The position numbers and the translations under genes are program-made. A stretch of DNA of 64,000 nucleotides from Prochilodus magdalenae (taxonomy: Eukaryota > Chordata > Actinopteri > Characiformes > Prochilodontidae), in assembly GCA_024036415.1 (NCBI GenBank), contig JAMWET010005053.1, positions 62,001-126,000 on the forward strand, in the 5' to 3' direction. Below the pieces are notes generated by a model. That model had not been told where the DNA came from, made no database searches, and saw nothing but the letters and a program-made list of their open reading frames with translations. Positions 22,166-32,759 of the stretch are shown here, one piece after another. Within the stretch, counting starts at the first letter, position 1; every line of letters starts with the position of its first letter.

Positions 22166-22830
22166 AATATTCCACTGTTTCCAAATGAGCCACAATGGAA
22201 AATTCAACGTTCAATTTGAACAAAAAGATGGGAAGCTTCTGCAATACATTAGCAATATTGGAAATTATATTTTAAAAATCAGGAGAACACCACATACATC
22301 ACCTATAAATATGAAAGAAAACACACTAATGACTGCATGACCTGTTACTATAAATGTCTGTACATGTTTAAAGTAATGGTTTGTTCATGTTAGTATTAAC
22401 GGTCAGTTATTGGTCATGTTACCTGGTGGATTGTGTCCTTTAGATGGGCAATGGGCTAAATTTGATCAGAGTAAGTAGACCTGTCTAAGCATGAGCAGGG
22501 TCCTCAGCACCATGGACAGTGACAGCAGAGAGCCAGCACTAACTAACCTGCCATTCTCTATATGTATATATAGAGTCTCTAGTGTACTGTAGACTGATCT
22601 CCTTAGAACTGGAGCTTCCTGGTGAGGAGGATGCTGATCACATGCTTGAGCATGTAGTTTTATATTCTAATGGGGCGTTTTTGTCATGGTGAATCTCAGG
22701 TTTTATTGTGAGCTGGAAGTAGCTTCTAATCAACCTACTGATTGAGCCCAGCTGTTTTCAGTTTGCAGTGGTTTCTGGGTAATGTAGTTCTTCATAGAGA
22801 AGAACAGGGATACTAATGTCCTGGTCTGTA
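22166..22830 (+). repeat. Receptor-flank module F, copy upstream of gene A
   Basis: Shares AATGAGCCACAATGGAAAA, GATGGGAAG..TTCTG, ATATGAAAGAA.ACACAC and CAGCACCATGGACAGTGACA phrases, in the same order, with 32760-33070, 43690-44400 and 61790-62490. It is a non-coding flank carried along with receptor-gene duplications. Confidence 0.75.
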
Positions 22831-24119
22831 CAGAGCAGCGATTTTTCAACACCTACAATGAAACCTGAAATAATGCCCACCCAGCACATTAATGCACACT
22901 TAAATCCACACATTGAACACACATGAAGGCTTGTTACCAGTCCACCTCATCGGTAGATCCCTGCTACTGAGTTCTGTTGTTTTTCCTTTTCTCTCCAGGT
23001 CAGTGTAACACCAGGAGGACTGACCAGACTCTTGCAGAATTAAAGTACAAGTATGTATTGTTACAAGGCTTTAGTAAAGGGCCAAACAGACAGGCAGCAG
23101 GTTATAAACAAACTCTCACTCACTCTGTTTACACCTCACACCCTCATTTACACAGAGAATGGTATTAAACTTCTTCACTGGTGAATCGGATGTAGGCAGG
23201 CAGGTCAGTGTGCTGCACATTATACATGCTCACTTCAGACTGTGATGGAAACTGTGGTTCTGGTTGTGAAGATTGACCTCCCACGCAGAGGCAAAAGCTG
23301 CCGGGCCTTAGACACTCAAAACAGGAAACCCACAGCAAGCCTGCAGTAACTTCAACAGCTGGTCTCAGGCCTGCTACAGTCAACCAACACTAGATTCACA
23401 TAATCCATGCATGATAGGAAATGGACGCAGGTGATGAGCCAGGGTCTAGATAGCTCTGGGCTCACATCACTGCCCATTAGATGAACCCCATAACATAACT
23501 GTACACAGCGGTGCCTTTTCTGATGCTACCTCCAATAGCATCACTGAAACCTCATCACTGAAAAGTTCAGACAGGTAAGAACAGGATACCCACAATGAGG
23601 TCCTGCAGCTGGCTGGCTTTGACTGATTAAGGACTGACTGTCCCTACTTACTCACAGATACTGACTGTCTTAGGATCAGTCAGACATTCACTTTCCCTGT
23701 GTAAGGCTTAAAGGTAATGTTACTGACACCTGTGATTACAGGTACATGGTTTGGCTGGTTTGTTTAAGAGCTCTGGTGTCGATGTTCACTTCTGGAGGAC
23801 TAGAGATCAGAATGTAGCAGCTTTACAGCTTCAGTACATCTGATTTATCTAGTTTGATCTGATCAATGAGCTAATCCAGGGAGAATGGTGAACTCAACCT
23901 CAGTCTGTATTGTAAAAATACTTTTATGGTTAATTTAACACACAAAGTCTGAATAAACAATCTTCGTGTTTACATTAATAGACATTACAGTACAGCACCA
24001 ACAAAGCCAGTCAGGTTAGACAGTAAGGTTGGCCATGGGTTTAAATAAGGCGGAGCCTGCTCCTCTCTTACTGCTGACTTCTCGTAACAACTACGCAGTG
24101 AGACCTCATCTAAAATAGA
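22831..24119. other. Spacer upstream of gene A
   Basis: No gene recognised. The CAAACAGGAAACCCACA/AGCAAGGCCTGCAG-like phrase seen upstream of B to E has a diverged counterpart at about 23318-23375, indicating that part of the upstream module is shared with gene A. Confidence 0.45.
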
Positions 24120-24129
24120 AATGTTCCAC

Positions 24130-24190
24130 TGACGTGGACCAATCAGATCTCAGCACAGACATCCGCTTCAAAGACCCTCACAGTCATCCC
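24130..24190 (+). promoter_or_regulatory. Gene A promoter remnant with CCAAT box
   Basis: TGACGTGGACCAATCAG at 24130-24146 is identical to the proximal element of B, D and E (C has one substitution) and is followed by the conserved ACATCCGCTTCAAAGACCCT. The distal CCAAT/ATTGG/TATATA part found in B to D is not recognisable upstream of A. Confidence 0.6.
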
Positions 24191-24212
24191 CCACCCAGCA
24201 CCAGTCTGTGAG

Positions 24213-27200
24213 ATTGAGATATCAAGAGCTGTTCTCATCACTGTGGTCTGTAAGTGAACTTTTATAATTACGGTTTATGTTTAATTTAATTATGAAGCCT
24301 TTTATATAACAGTACGGGATCTTCTCAGTCTTCCTTGTTCAGTTTCTAAAGTGTGGTTGGTGTGCTGCAGGTGTTCTGTCCTCCAGGATCTCTGGAGCAG
24401 AAGTGGAGATGAGGGTCAGACCAGGAGACAATGTCACTCTGTACAGCGACTGTGTTTGGAAGGTTGGATTTAGTACAGTCTGGTTTAGGAACTGTTCCCA
24501 CCAGCATCAACCTCCTCTCATCATGTTGGCCACAGCTCAAGAACATCATGCTAGACTACAAGGTGATGTGATGCAGAAGCCTCTCCCTCGCTACTTCATT
24601 GTGTGGAACTCCTCCAGCAGTGCTCATGATCTGCTGGTGAAGAACGTCTCTGAGTCAGATCTGGGTCTGTACTACTGCACTCTATATGAGAAGAAGATCA
24701 CAGAAGATAAACCTGGCCGTGGTGTTTGGAAAGATATTTATCATTATGGAAATAGAACCACTCAACTCTTTCTCCTGGGTGACACAACTGTTCCGTGTGC
24801 CGGTTCCCTCCAGACCACCTCCACCCCTCCTGTATCAGACTGTAGTGTCTGCTGGAAACTGCTGATCAGTGTGTGTCCTGTGTGTGTTGTCCTCTCCTCC
24901 ATCTGTGTGTACTGTACCTACAGATACACTACTAAAGGTACTCTCTCCGTTTCTATCAGTGGCTGTTTTACTATTAGCATGTGTTTCTCCGTCTGATGGT
25001 GAAGCTCCTTTCTGTGTATTACCTGTATGCTCATAAACCACCAGGGAGCTCATTAATGGTGGATACGTTTCAGCCGTGGCTGCAGCAGGCCCAAACTATG
25101 GAGACATTTCTATCTGGAATATAGTTAACTATATAGTTATAGGTAGCTCCTAGTTATAGGTAGCTAGTTATAGGTAGCTCCACACTACCTATGTGGACTA
25201 CCTCCACGCTACCTATAACTAGGTACACATAGGTACCTAGTTATAGGTAGCTCCACACTGATGCTGTAGAAATAATGGAGAACTTGGAGCTCTCATTCTT
25301 ACTGCTATAATAAACTTGATAGTTTTCATTTTCTTCACTGGAACCATGGCATTCTTATTGAAGTGAACATATACATCACCTATGATGTAGATCCGATTGA
25401 ATGTGATGTCCTATTTACATGCATGTTCATTTAGAACTAGGATGCATTCAGTAGTTTTAAGAAGTCTTATCTTAACATCACTTCAGGCAGGGTGTGGTGA
25501 GGCAAACTATGGTCCCCAAAGAAAACTCTGTGTGTTGACTTGCCATGGCTGTGAGGTATAGGGAAATGGTCTATAGAAATTTATTAAACATGTATTTCTG
25601 TATTTTATATACAGTCACATTCATGTCACATGTTTAAAACAAGTTTTTACTTTAATGTACATTCCATTTGTAAAAGCATGTGACTGCTGCTGATGCTTCA
25701 TTGCTCCTTCTCCACCTTTAATATTTGGTAATTGGTGGTCCTGGTATATAGTTGGGTGGTGGGCCACAGTAGTGACATGGTAGAGGCATGTTGGGGTGTG
25801 TGTTCCACTGAAATGAATGTATCAAATGAAGCAGCATTGCTGGGATGTGGATCGGTTCACCTGCTGGGTTGAGACATGCCCACCAGTCAAGGGTGTTCAG
25901 TATTCAGGGTATTCATTACAGTGGTCTTGTGTTTAACTGACCAGTGATGAAGGGCTGGATGGAGTGGAGACAGACTGTGTCTCTACAGTGTGTACTAAGG
26001 CAGGTGTGTCTGATGAAGAGGATGGTGTAGGGGGGTGAGGTTTGACGTTGGTACTGATGAGTTACATATGAACATTACACATTTTATTTCATGGACAGGA
26101 GAGAAGAAACAGAAAGAGGAGAAGGATAAAGAGAACAGCATGAAAAGTAAAAAGGTATCCTTTCATTTCTTCTAGATACATGAAGAGCTAGTTATGACCA
26201 GTCTAGACTTTACTGCAGACAGGTCCATATATGAAGATTACATATTTGGTACAAATTCAATGTTGGACTGACCCACACTCGTCTATTTGTCTTCTTTCCC
26301 TCTATCCCTATTTTCTCCCATTGGCTCCCATTCATTTTAACCCCCATTTAAACTCTATATCTCCTTTAACCTTCAGAAACCAAACTGCATGTACTGACTC
26401 AGGGAAGATCCTCAAACTCTAATCCGCAGTCATACTGACCCACTCACCTCTATGTATCATTTATTCATCACTCAATCCTCCCATAGACTCCCATTCATTT
26501 TTACTGACACCTACCTCTAGCCCAAACCTAACCCTAAAGCAATCACTCAGTAAACAACCCTCACATCAAAGCAACCAACTAGCAACACATTAGCAACCAC
26601 CTGGGATACCACAGCAAATGCCCAGCACCACCATAGCAAACATCTGGGATACCATAGTAACCACCTACTAACAACTTAGCAACCAGCTGGTATACACTAG
26701 CAACACAATAGCAACCACATAGGATACACTAGTAACTGTCTAGAAAGTCCCTAATAACTACCCGAGATACTATAGTCACTGCCATCCAGCGCCTTTACTA
26801 CCTTGGATACCATAGTAACCACCTTGCAACCGTTTAGGATGCAATAGCAATCACCTAGCCAGTAGCATTAGCTGCACAATCACTCTGCGGTTTCCACCAC
26901 ACGTTTGGAGTTATGAAGCGTCACCATTTAATTTTGTAGTCTGCTAAAAGGCTCCATCTGTGTATATTAATCAGAATATAATACTGTATATATGAATTAT
27001 CAAACTGTAGATATTATTAGTCCAGTTCATTTATATCTAATACACATAAGCTTTAATTCTGATCTTAATTACTCTCGTAGAAACAGCTCTCTGAAACCCG
27101 GGCTGGAGGAGGTGATGTGTGTTATGCGGCGCTGGACCTCCTGAGCAGAGGACAGAAACCTCGGAGGAAGAAGAAGAGGAGAGTGGAGAGCTCTGAGTTC

Positions 27201-27236
27201 AGCACATACTCTGAGGTTAAAACTGATCAGATGTAG
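24213..27236 (+). CDS. V-set ITIM receptor gene A (start codon lost, fused V-TM exon)
   Basis: Exons 24213-24249, 24371-24937, 26099-26154 and 27081-27236, open throughout (271 codons). The position of the paralogs' ATG reads ATT (IEISRAVLITVV), with no in-frame upstream ATG nearby. The V domain begins [18 protein letters not shown] has Ser where B-E have the first canonical Cys, STVWFRNCS keeps an extra Cys, and [10 protein letters not shown] is intact. V, stalk (SDCSVCWKLL with CxxC) and TM share one exon, whereas an intron separates them in B-E. The tail has VCYAAL (Tyr about 235), a Lys/Arg stretch and STYSEV (Tyr about 263), ending KTDQM. AATAAA at 27327-27332. The large second intron holds satellite sequence. 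Without a start it may be a pseudogene, but no internal stop is present; it may use an unseen alternative first exon. Confidence 0.75.
24938..26098. other. Gene A intron with a short tandem motif
   Basis: Contains about six copies of TATAGGTAGCT(CC) phrases at 25135-25260, some in inverted order. Otherwise non-coding. Confidence 0.6.
26560..26870. repeat. Diverged CATAGCAACCACCTGGGATAC satellite in gene A intron
   Basis: Units such as CACCTGGGATACCA, CATAGCAACCAC and TTAGCAACCA match the family seen at 5080-7570 and 12330-12790 but with greater divergence. It is located between the two cytoplasmic exons of gene A. Confidence 0.75.
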
Positions 27237-27326
27237 CTGAACTGATTCAGGGATTCAGTGATTGAGTCAATTCAGCTGACTCAGACTCACTTCCTCTGAT
27301 CCTCTGAACTTTAATCTGATACTGAT

Positions 27327-27332
27327 AATAAA
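27327..27332 (+). terminator. Poly(A) signal, gene A
   Basis: AATAAA within CTGATAATAAATGATT, 90 bases after the stop codon. The same context follows genes C and E. Confidence 0.75.
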
Positions 27333-27399
27333 TGATTTTATTGATTTACTGATTAACACAAACACACCGTGCCTGTTTATTTCACTCCTGTAGGGTTTA

Positions 27400-28670
27400 T
27401 TACAGAGCTCTATCCTATAAATGATCAGCTTTATTACAGATTAATGTTCATAATTAAGATAATGCTACATCAGTTCCTCTGTGTTAGGGTTAGAACGCTG
27501 GACCAAGCAGTGACTCCTGGCTGATTTAAGGGTTCACCACTATCAGAGTGAGCAGGTCTGTGTGAGCAGTACAGCAGGATCTTCAGCACCATGGTCAGCA
27601 GAAAGGAGCTCTCACTGACCTGCTGTTCTCTGTGTACATGTGTACTGTAGAGTCTCCACTAACTACTGATCGACGACTCTGGGTCTACTGGAATCGTCTT
27701 CTTGACTACTCTTTATTGTAACCAGGACAGGACCAGAGCCAGTGATGAAGGAACACAGCAGAGACTACACGACCTTAAACATACACCTGTTGAACATACC
27801 TGATACAGATTACAGTGGTATGAGGGCAGTTTAGCTTATTCACTTAATAAGGGGAAACCCTGAGCATTTCCAGTGCACCTTAAGTGATCCAGCAGTTACC
27901 TTAATCATGCTCCAGCACCAGACAGCATACACTGTTCTATTTAAGGTGGAATGGAAATTTTTACAAGAGGCTGGCAAATAGAGGTCAGATCTTCCCTTCA
28001 TCCTGTTTACCACACGGTTCTGTTGGGAACATTAGGTTTGGGTTTTTGTTCCTTGTTCCTTTCTTAGTTATAGTGTGTGACTGATATAGTACCATGTGCT
28101 ATAAGAAGACCAATCACATGAGAGATTAGGATGCAGAGGAGCAGAACAGGGGGGTTTCTTTATTAATGGATCCTGTAGTTTAGCTCAACTTGTCCAGAGA
28201 GTCCAAATGACCAGCCAGAATATCTCCCAGTACACCTGATGGGTAGTCCAAGCCTTGAGGGCCCAAATGCAAAATAGGCCCCAGTGCTCCAGTCTTGTGA
28301 GCTCCTGTCCCTGTGTCTCTCTGCTGGACGGCCCTCCTCACTGAATACTCCACTTGTAATGGTTGTGCTCCCCCGTGTTCCTGATCTGTCCAGGACTTCT
28401 CAATATAGAGGTTGTGCATTGGGGGGCTCTGTCAAAGAATCTGTAGACCTCCAGGGAAATGGCAGACTGCCCACTCCAGTTCCAGCCTCACATGATCACA
28501 CTCACCTGAAGCCATTGTAACTCAGTTTGTCTGAGATGTTCCTGCATTGTACCTGCCTGTCTGTCCCTGCTTGTGTTGATGCTGACTGTGAGTGTCATTT
28601 TCAATCTCCCATGTGTTACATCAACCCTCAGCTCCCATTTTTCTGCTGCTGTTGGATATGATGTGCTGGA
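27400..28670. other. Spacer downstream of gene A
   Basis: A partial copy of flank module F (CAGCACCATGGTCAG, CTGACCTGCTGTTCTCTG) lies at about 27530-27660. A minus-strand 79-codon frame at 28180-28419 has no recognised domain. Nothing else supported. Confidence 0.45.
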
Positions 28671-28674
28671 AGTG

Positions 28675-28985
28675 TCAGCTAGGCACTGAAAGGATTCAGT
28701 CTGTGCTGCCAGCACAGGTCAACACCACTGAGGCACTGGAAGGGCTCAGCCTGTGCAGTCAGCTGCCAGCAGAGGGCGATAGCTTCAGGGTTCAGCCTGT
28801 GCTGCCAGTAGAGGGCAACACGAGCATGAGCCTTGAGGAAGTCAGTCTGTGCTACCAGCTGCCAGCAGAGGACGACAACAGTGAGGGTCTGGTCATTCAG
28901 GGGACTCAAAATCCCAGAATTCCAAGGGGTAATCAGAACCAACCAAGTGCACCTTCTGGTACCGTCATTTAAGTCTGTGGCTAAC
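28675..28985 (+). repeat. Short repeat of CCAGCAGAGGGC units
   Basis: Four imperfect units of about 60 bases built on TGTGCTGCCAGCAGAGGGC and GAGGCACTGGAAGGGCTCAG. Related but shorter versions open the upstream modules of genes C, D and E (33890-34010, 46085-46220, 51900-52020). Confidence 0.75.
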
Positions 28986-30490
28986 AGCACACCACTGTCA
29001 CCCCTGTATTGAGGGTGACTGATACGGTACGTTGAGGTTTGTGTCTGCAAAGAGAAAACAGAAGAGGAGAAAATGGCCTCTCTGCTCTCAAGTCCACTCA
29101 ACACTGTCATATCACCACACCATCTAAGATCACAGTTTAGTGGAACAGTAAAGAAACTGAAACTGGCTCAAAGTTCTTCTTCTCCACACAAACGGTCATG
29201 GAACCTTCTGTGGTTAGTAACGGTCCCCTCATAAAGACACAGAGACAAACAGAGGCTCAGAGCTCACACCACACAACATGACCCTCCAGCTCATTACACT
29301 ACACACAGATCAGAACACTGGGATGACCTTTTACCACCGACAGCTCTTTTACAGACAGTTATCTAGAACCGGTCACCTCAAACCTGAATAGATTAGTGTG
29401 TTCTTAAAATCAGTCATTAAAGGGTTATCCTGATCATAGCCAGCTGGTCAGTGTGGTGACCAATGCCCCCTTACAGCTGTATAAACACCCTCATGCTCAG
29501 TTTATACACACTTTAGAAATGGAGGTTCAGTTTGTGTGATGCAATTCACCTTCACCCACTTACAAATGAGCCTGAGAGACTCAGACATGCACAAACAGGA
29601 AACCCACAGCAAGGCCTGCAGCTCAGGGCCATATCAGACCACCTGACACTGATTGTCTTTATCAGCTGATCTCAGATCTGACAGGAAGTGGCTCGTATTA
29701 ATGTGTAGAGGGTAACTGTCCTAAAGTCACTCTTTCAGTTTTGTGCCAGACAAATGGGACATTCCTTTGCAGGAGGCCCCACACACACATATCCCACAGT
29801 TTGGTACAATGCCCCTTAGGTTCCTTGGGATATGGGAGCAGAGGATGCACCAGAGTGCATCTGGAACACCACCCCACTGGACACAGCACCTCACCTGGCC
29901 TAATGAGGTCACTAAGCGGACCTTAGCAAAATGGTAATATCTGGTGTGGTGCGTTGAGTCATAGCTGTTGTTTCAGTCTGATGGTAAGGTCCATGTGTGG
30001 CACAGAACCCATGAGGCCATTGACCACAGCTGTCAACAAGAAACTATGACATGGGTTGGTGTCCACTGGTCTGCCTGTACATGCCATTAACCGGCGCCAT
30101 TTATGGATTTCTGATACCCCCGTAATGATAGGACCCCCACTGGGCCTATGTGGTCCAGAATGATCTTGAGGGGCATTTCTGAAATTTTAGATGAGAGGTG
30201 TGGCCTATGCGTTTGCTTGCTATGAGCTCGATCGGGGCATGTGGTAGGAGCTGAGGATTGGGACTGAGGTGCGACCAAGGACAAGCTCTGAGGATTAAGT
30301 GTATTCCTGGAGGTCTGGAGACTGCTTAGAGATTTCCCAGCTTAAGTCCATCTGATCCAACTAAATTATCAGACATGAAGTGTTAGAACAGGGAGAACGG
30401 AGAACTCAGGCCTACAAAGAACCTACAAACCCAAGCAGTCCACAGAAGTGTGGTGCAGCAGTGGGTCGATAACTAAAGACCGCCCTCTTA
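28986..30490 (+). repeat. Upstream module U of gene B
   Basis: Homologous stretches recur upstream of C (about 34090-35990), D (46290-48470) and E (52100-54190). Shared markers are GGTACGTTGAGGTTTG, CACACAACATGACCCTCCAG, AACAGGAAACCCACAGCAAG and TCAGATCTGACAGGAAGTG. In B the phrase TTACCACCG|ACAGCTCTTTT (29331-29348) is uninterrupted, which is the empty site of the solo LTR present in the other three. No coding content. Confidence 0.8.
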
Positions 30491-30493
30491 TGA

Positions 30494-30612
30494 TGTGACC
30501 AATCAGAAAGCGTGTGCTCAGAGTGTACGTCTCTCATTGGTGAGGGTCTGATTATATATGCGGTGAGAAGTTATAAAAAATAGAACAGACCTGACGTGGA
30601 CCAATCAGACCA
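30494..30612 (+). promoter_or_regulatory. Gene B promoter core
   Basis: CCAAT at 30499, inverted CCAAT (ATTGG) at 30536, TATATA at 30553-30558, a GACGTGG motif followed by CCAAT at 30601. The whole block is strongly conserved in C and D and partly in E, far more than expected of neutral spacer. CCAAT elements suggest NF-Y binding (inference). Confidence 0.65.
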
Positions 30613-30674
30613 CGACACAGACATCTGCTTCAAAGACCCTCACCATCACCCCCCACCCAGCTCCAGTCTCTGAC

Positions 30675-32063
30675 ATGGAGAGGTCGAGAGCGGTTCTCCT
30701 CACTCTGATCTGTAAGTGAACTGTTCCACTCTTCTACCTTCAGCACACCTGATATGGTGTATTTATAGTAGCCTCTTCTGATCAACTCTACATTCAGCTG
30801 TTCAGGTTCTCTCTGGAATGTGTTTAGATCTAGAACCCTTCTGAGTTCTTTTTGAGACTGTGGTTCTCAAACCAATTCTTAGTCCACAATGTTTTACTGT
30901 CCCTATGTGTCCAGTTAGACTGGAGTAAACATGGAGATGGTCTGAGGGTGCCTGAGGACCAGTTTCAGAACCGCTGATTTACGAGGTCTTTTCTTAGAAC
31001 CGCAGTGAGAACCTAAACAGTTAGATGTACAGTGTGAAGGTGTGTGAGATCTACTCGTTCTACTGTATCTAATCTAAACTGTGGTTGGTGTGTGGCAGGT
31101 GTTCTGTTCTCCAGGATCTCTGGATCAGAAGTGGAGATGAGAGTCAGACCCGGAGACAACGTGGTTCTGTACTGTGACTGTGTAGTGAAGCCTGGAACTT
31201 TTATAGTGTGGTTTAGAAAGTCCTCAGATGAAGATCAAACTCCTCTCATTATATCAGCAGATAAGTTAATACAACCTGCTTTTTCACGCCACCATTTCAT
31301 TGAGAATCCCTCCATCAACACTCGGGATCTGCTGGTGAGGAACGTGTCTGAATCAGACCTGGGTCTGTACTACTGTGCTTTATGGGATAGGAAGTCTGTC
31401 AAAGGGGTTCAGAGAGATGTTTATCATAATGGAACCAGAACCACTCGACTGTCTCTCCTCGGTAAGATTCCTCATTCTGATCTGTGGGTTCTGTTAGTTA
31501 ATGATGTCATTTATAACATCCATTAAGAAGTACTGTCCTGTTCAGGCTTAATAAGAGCATTACAAGTGCACTGGAAATACTGAATTCAGCCTGGAGAGTG
31601 TTAATAAAGCAGTAATAAACAGTGAGTCCATTAAGAAGTACTGTCCTGTTCAGGCTTAATAAGAGCATTAATAGAGCATCATAATGTTCCTGTACAGCTG
31701 TGTTTAATGTGAGGATATGAGGTGTAGAACAGTTAGTCTATCTTCTGCTGTAAAGATGAAGATGGGTTATGAGATGTTCACTGGAGTTCTATCTGAACCT
31801 CGTCACCATCTCTTAGAGCTTCCTCTCTTATTTCAGACCCCCCTGTTCCTTGTGCTGATCCCACCTCCACCCTCCAGACCTCCTCCACCACTCCTGTATC
31901 AGACTGTAGTGTCTGCTGGAAGCTGCTGGTCAGTGTGTGTCCAGGGTGTGTTCTCCTCTGCTCAGTCGTGTCCTCCACCTGTGTTTACTGGATCTGCAGA
32001 AAGAGGACAGAAGGTACACTCTCTTCTCTCTCTCTGTCTGTCTCTCTCTCTCTCTCTCTCTGT

Positions 32064-32109
<46 letters not shown>

Positions 32110-32515
32110 GTTGGAGAAACAGAATCTCTACTGAAGTCTGTTTCCTCTCTGAGACTGATAACCTGGTTCTGCTGGGTGTGTTGGGTTTGTCTCCTCAGGT
32201 TCTAGAGAGAGAAGAGGACCACTCACTGACAGTGTGTTACAGGTAGGAACATCCTCATCACACACACCACACACACACTCCTACACACACACACTCACTC
32301 CTTCACATACACCCACACACACACTCCTACACACACATACACACACCTTCAACTTAATATTGATAGCTGTAGTTATTGATAATCTCTCTCTTTCTTTCTT
32401 TGATCAGGTGTGCGGTTCTGGGGATCATCAGTGTGGGAGCTGTATGATTGGAGAGTTCTGTTGCCACACTGTGGTCTGTTACACATCTTTGAAATCTGAA
32501 CTCAAATCAGAATAA
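30675..32515 (+). CDS. V-set receptor gene B, short Cys-rich tail type
   Basis: Exons 30675-30711, 31099-31461, 31837-32013, 32199-32242 and 32408-32515 join in frame to 242 aa. Leader [19 protein letters not shown]-set domain about residues 23-133 with C38, W50, the DxGxYxC motif ending at C105 and N-glycosylation sites N94 and N123; stalk with C139 and CxxC at 157-160; TM about 163-186 without charged residues; RKRTE stop-transfer. The tail (193-242) is short: [14 protein letters not shown], then [17 protein letters not shown] and [14 protein letters not shown], giving an ITIM-like VCYTSL at Y232. It lacks the two-ITIM tail of A, C and E. All junctions are GT/AG and phases match the other genes. 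Likely a leukocyte surface receptor; ligand unknown. Confidence 0.85.
32025..32110 (+). repeat. (CT)n microsatellite, gene B intron
   Basis: A CTCTCT run begins about 12 bases after the TM-exon donor. A similar run lies at the same place in gene D. Confidence 0.9.
32260..32350 (+). repeat. (CA)n microsatellite, gene B last intron
   Basis: CACACACTCCTACACACACAC-type imperfect repeat between the two tail exons. Confidence 0.85.
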
Positions 32516-32519
32516 ACAC

Positions 32520-32636
32520 TCCCCCCCCCCCACACACACACACACTCACACACTCCTACATACAGCACACACACACACTCCTTCACACACACACTCACAC
32601 ACTCCTACACACTGACACACACACACACACACTGAT
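32520..32636 (+). repeat. (CA)n microsatellite, gene B 3' UTR
   Basis: Imperfect CA/CT repeat directly after the stop codon, preceding the AATAAA at 32689. Confidence 0.85.
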
Positions 32637-32688
32637 AGGTGTGGTTTATCTGGGTGGTATACTGTCTGATTACTTGATCATCATTTCC

Positions 32689-32694
32689 AATAAA
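32689..32694 (+). terminator. Poly(A) signal, gene B
   Basis: AATAAA in CATTTCCAATAAAGG. Another AATAAA overlaps the stop codon at 32511-32516. Gene D has both at equivalent places. Confidence 0.7.
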
Positions 32695-32759
32695 GGTAAA
32701 TCTGATAGAACGTCTGACTGACAGGAGTCGTTCCTTATCACCACTCTTCTGCTGCAGTC

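Noticed and set aside
28592..28972. Forward 126-codon frame with repeated CSQLPAEGD-like phrases
   Set aside because: It coincides with the short CCAGCAGAGGGC repeat; related copies upstream of C, D and E are not open in this frame.
31935..32246. Alternative reading of gene B's TM and tail region as one continuous frame
   Set aside because: This frame ignores the TM-exon donor at 32014, reads through the CT microsatellite and is out of frame with the stalk/TM encoded upstream.
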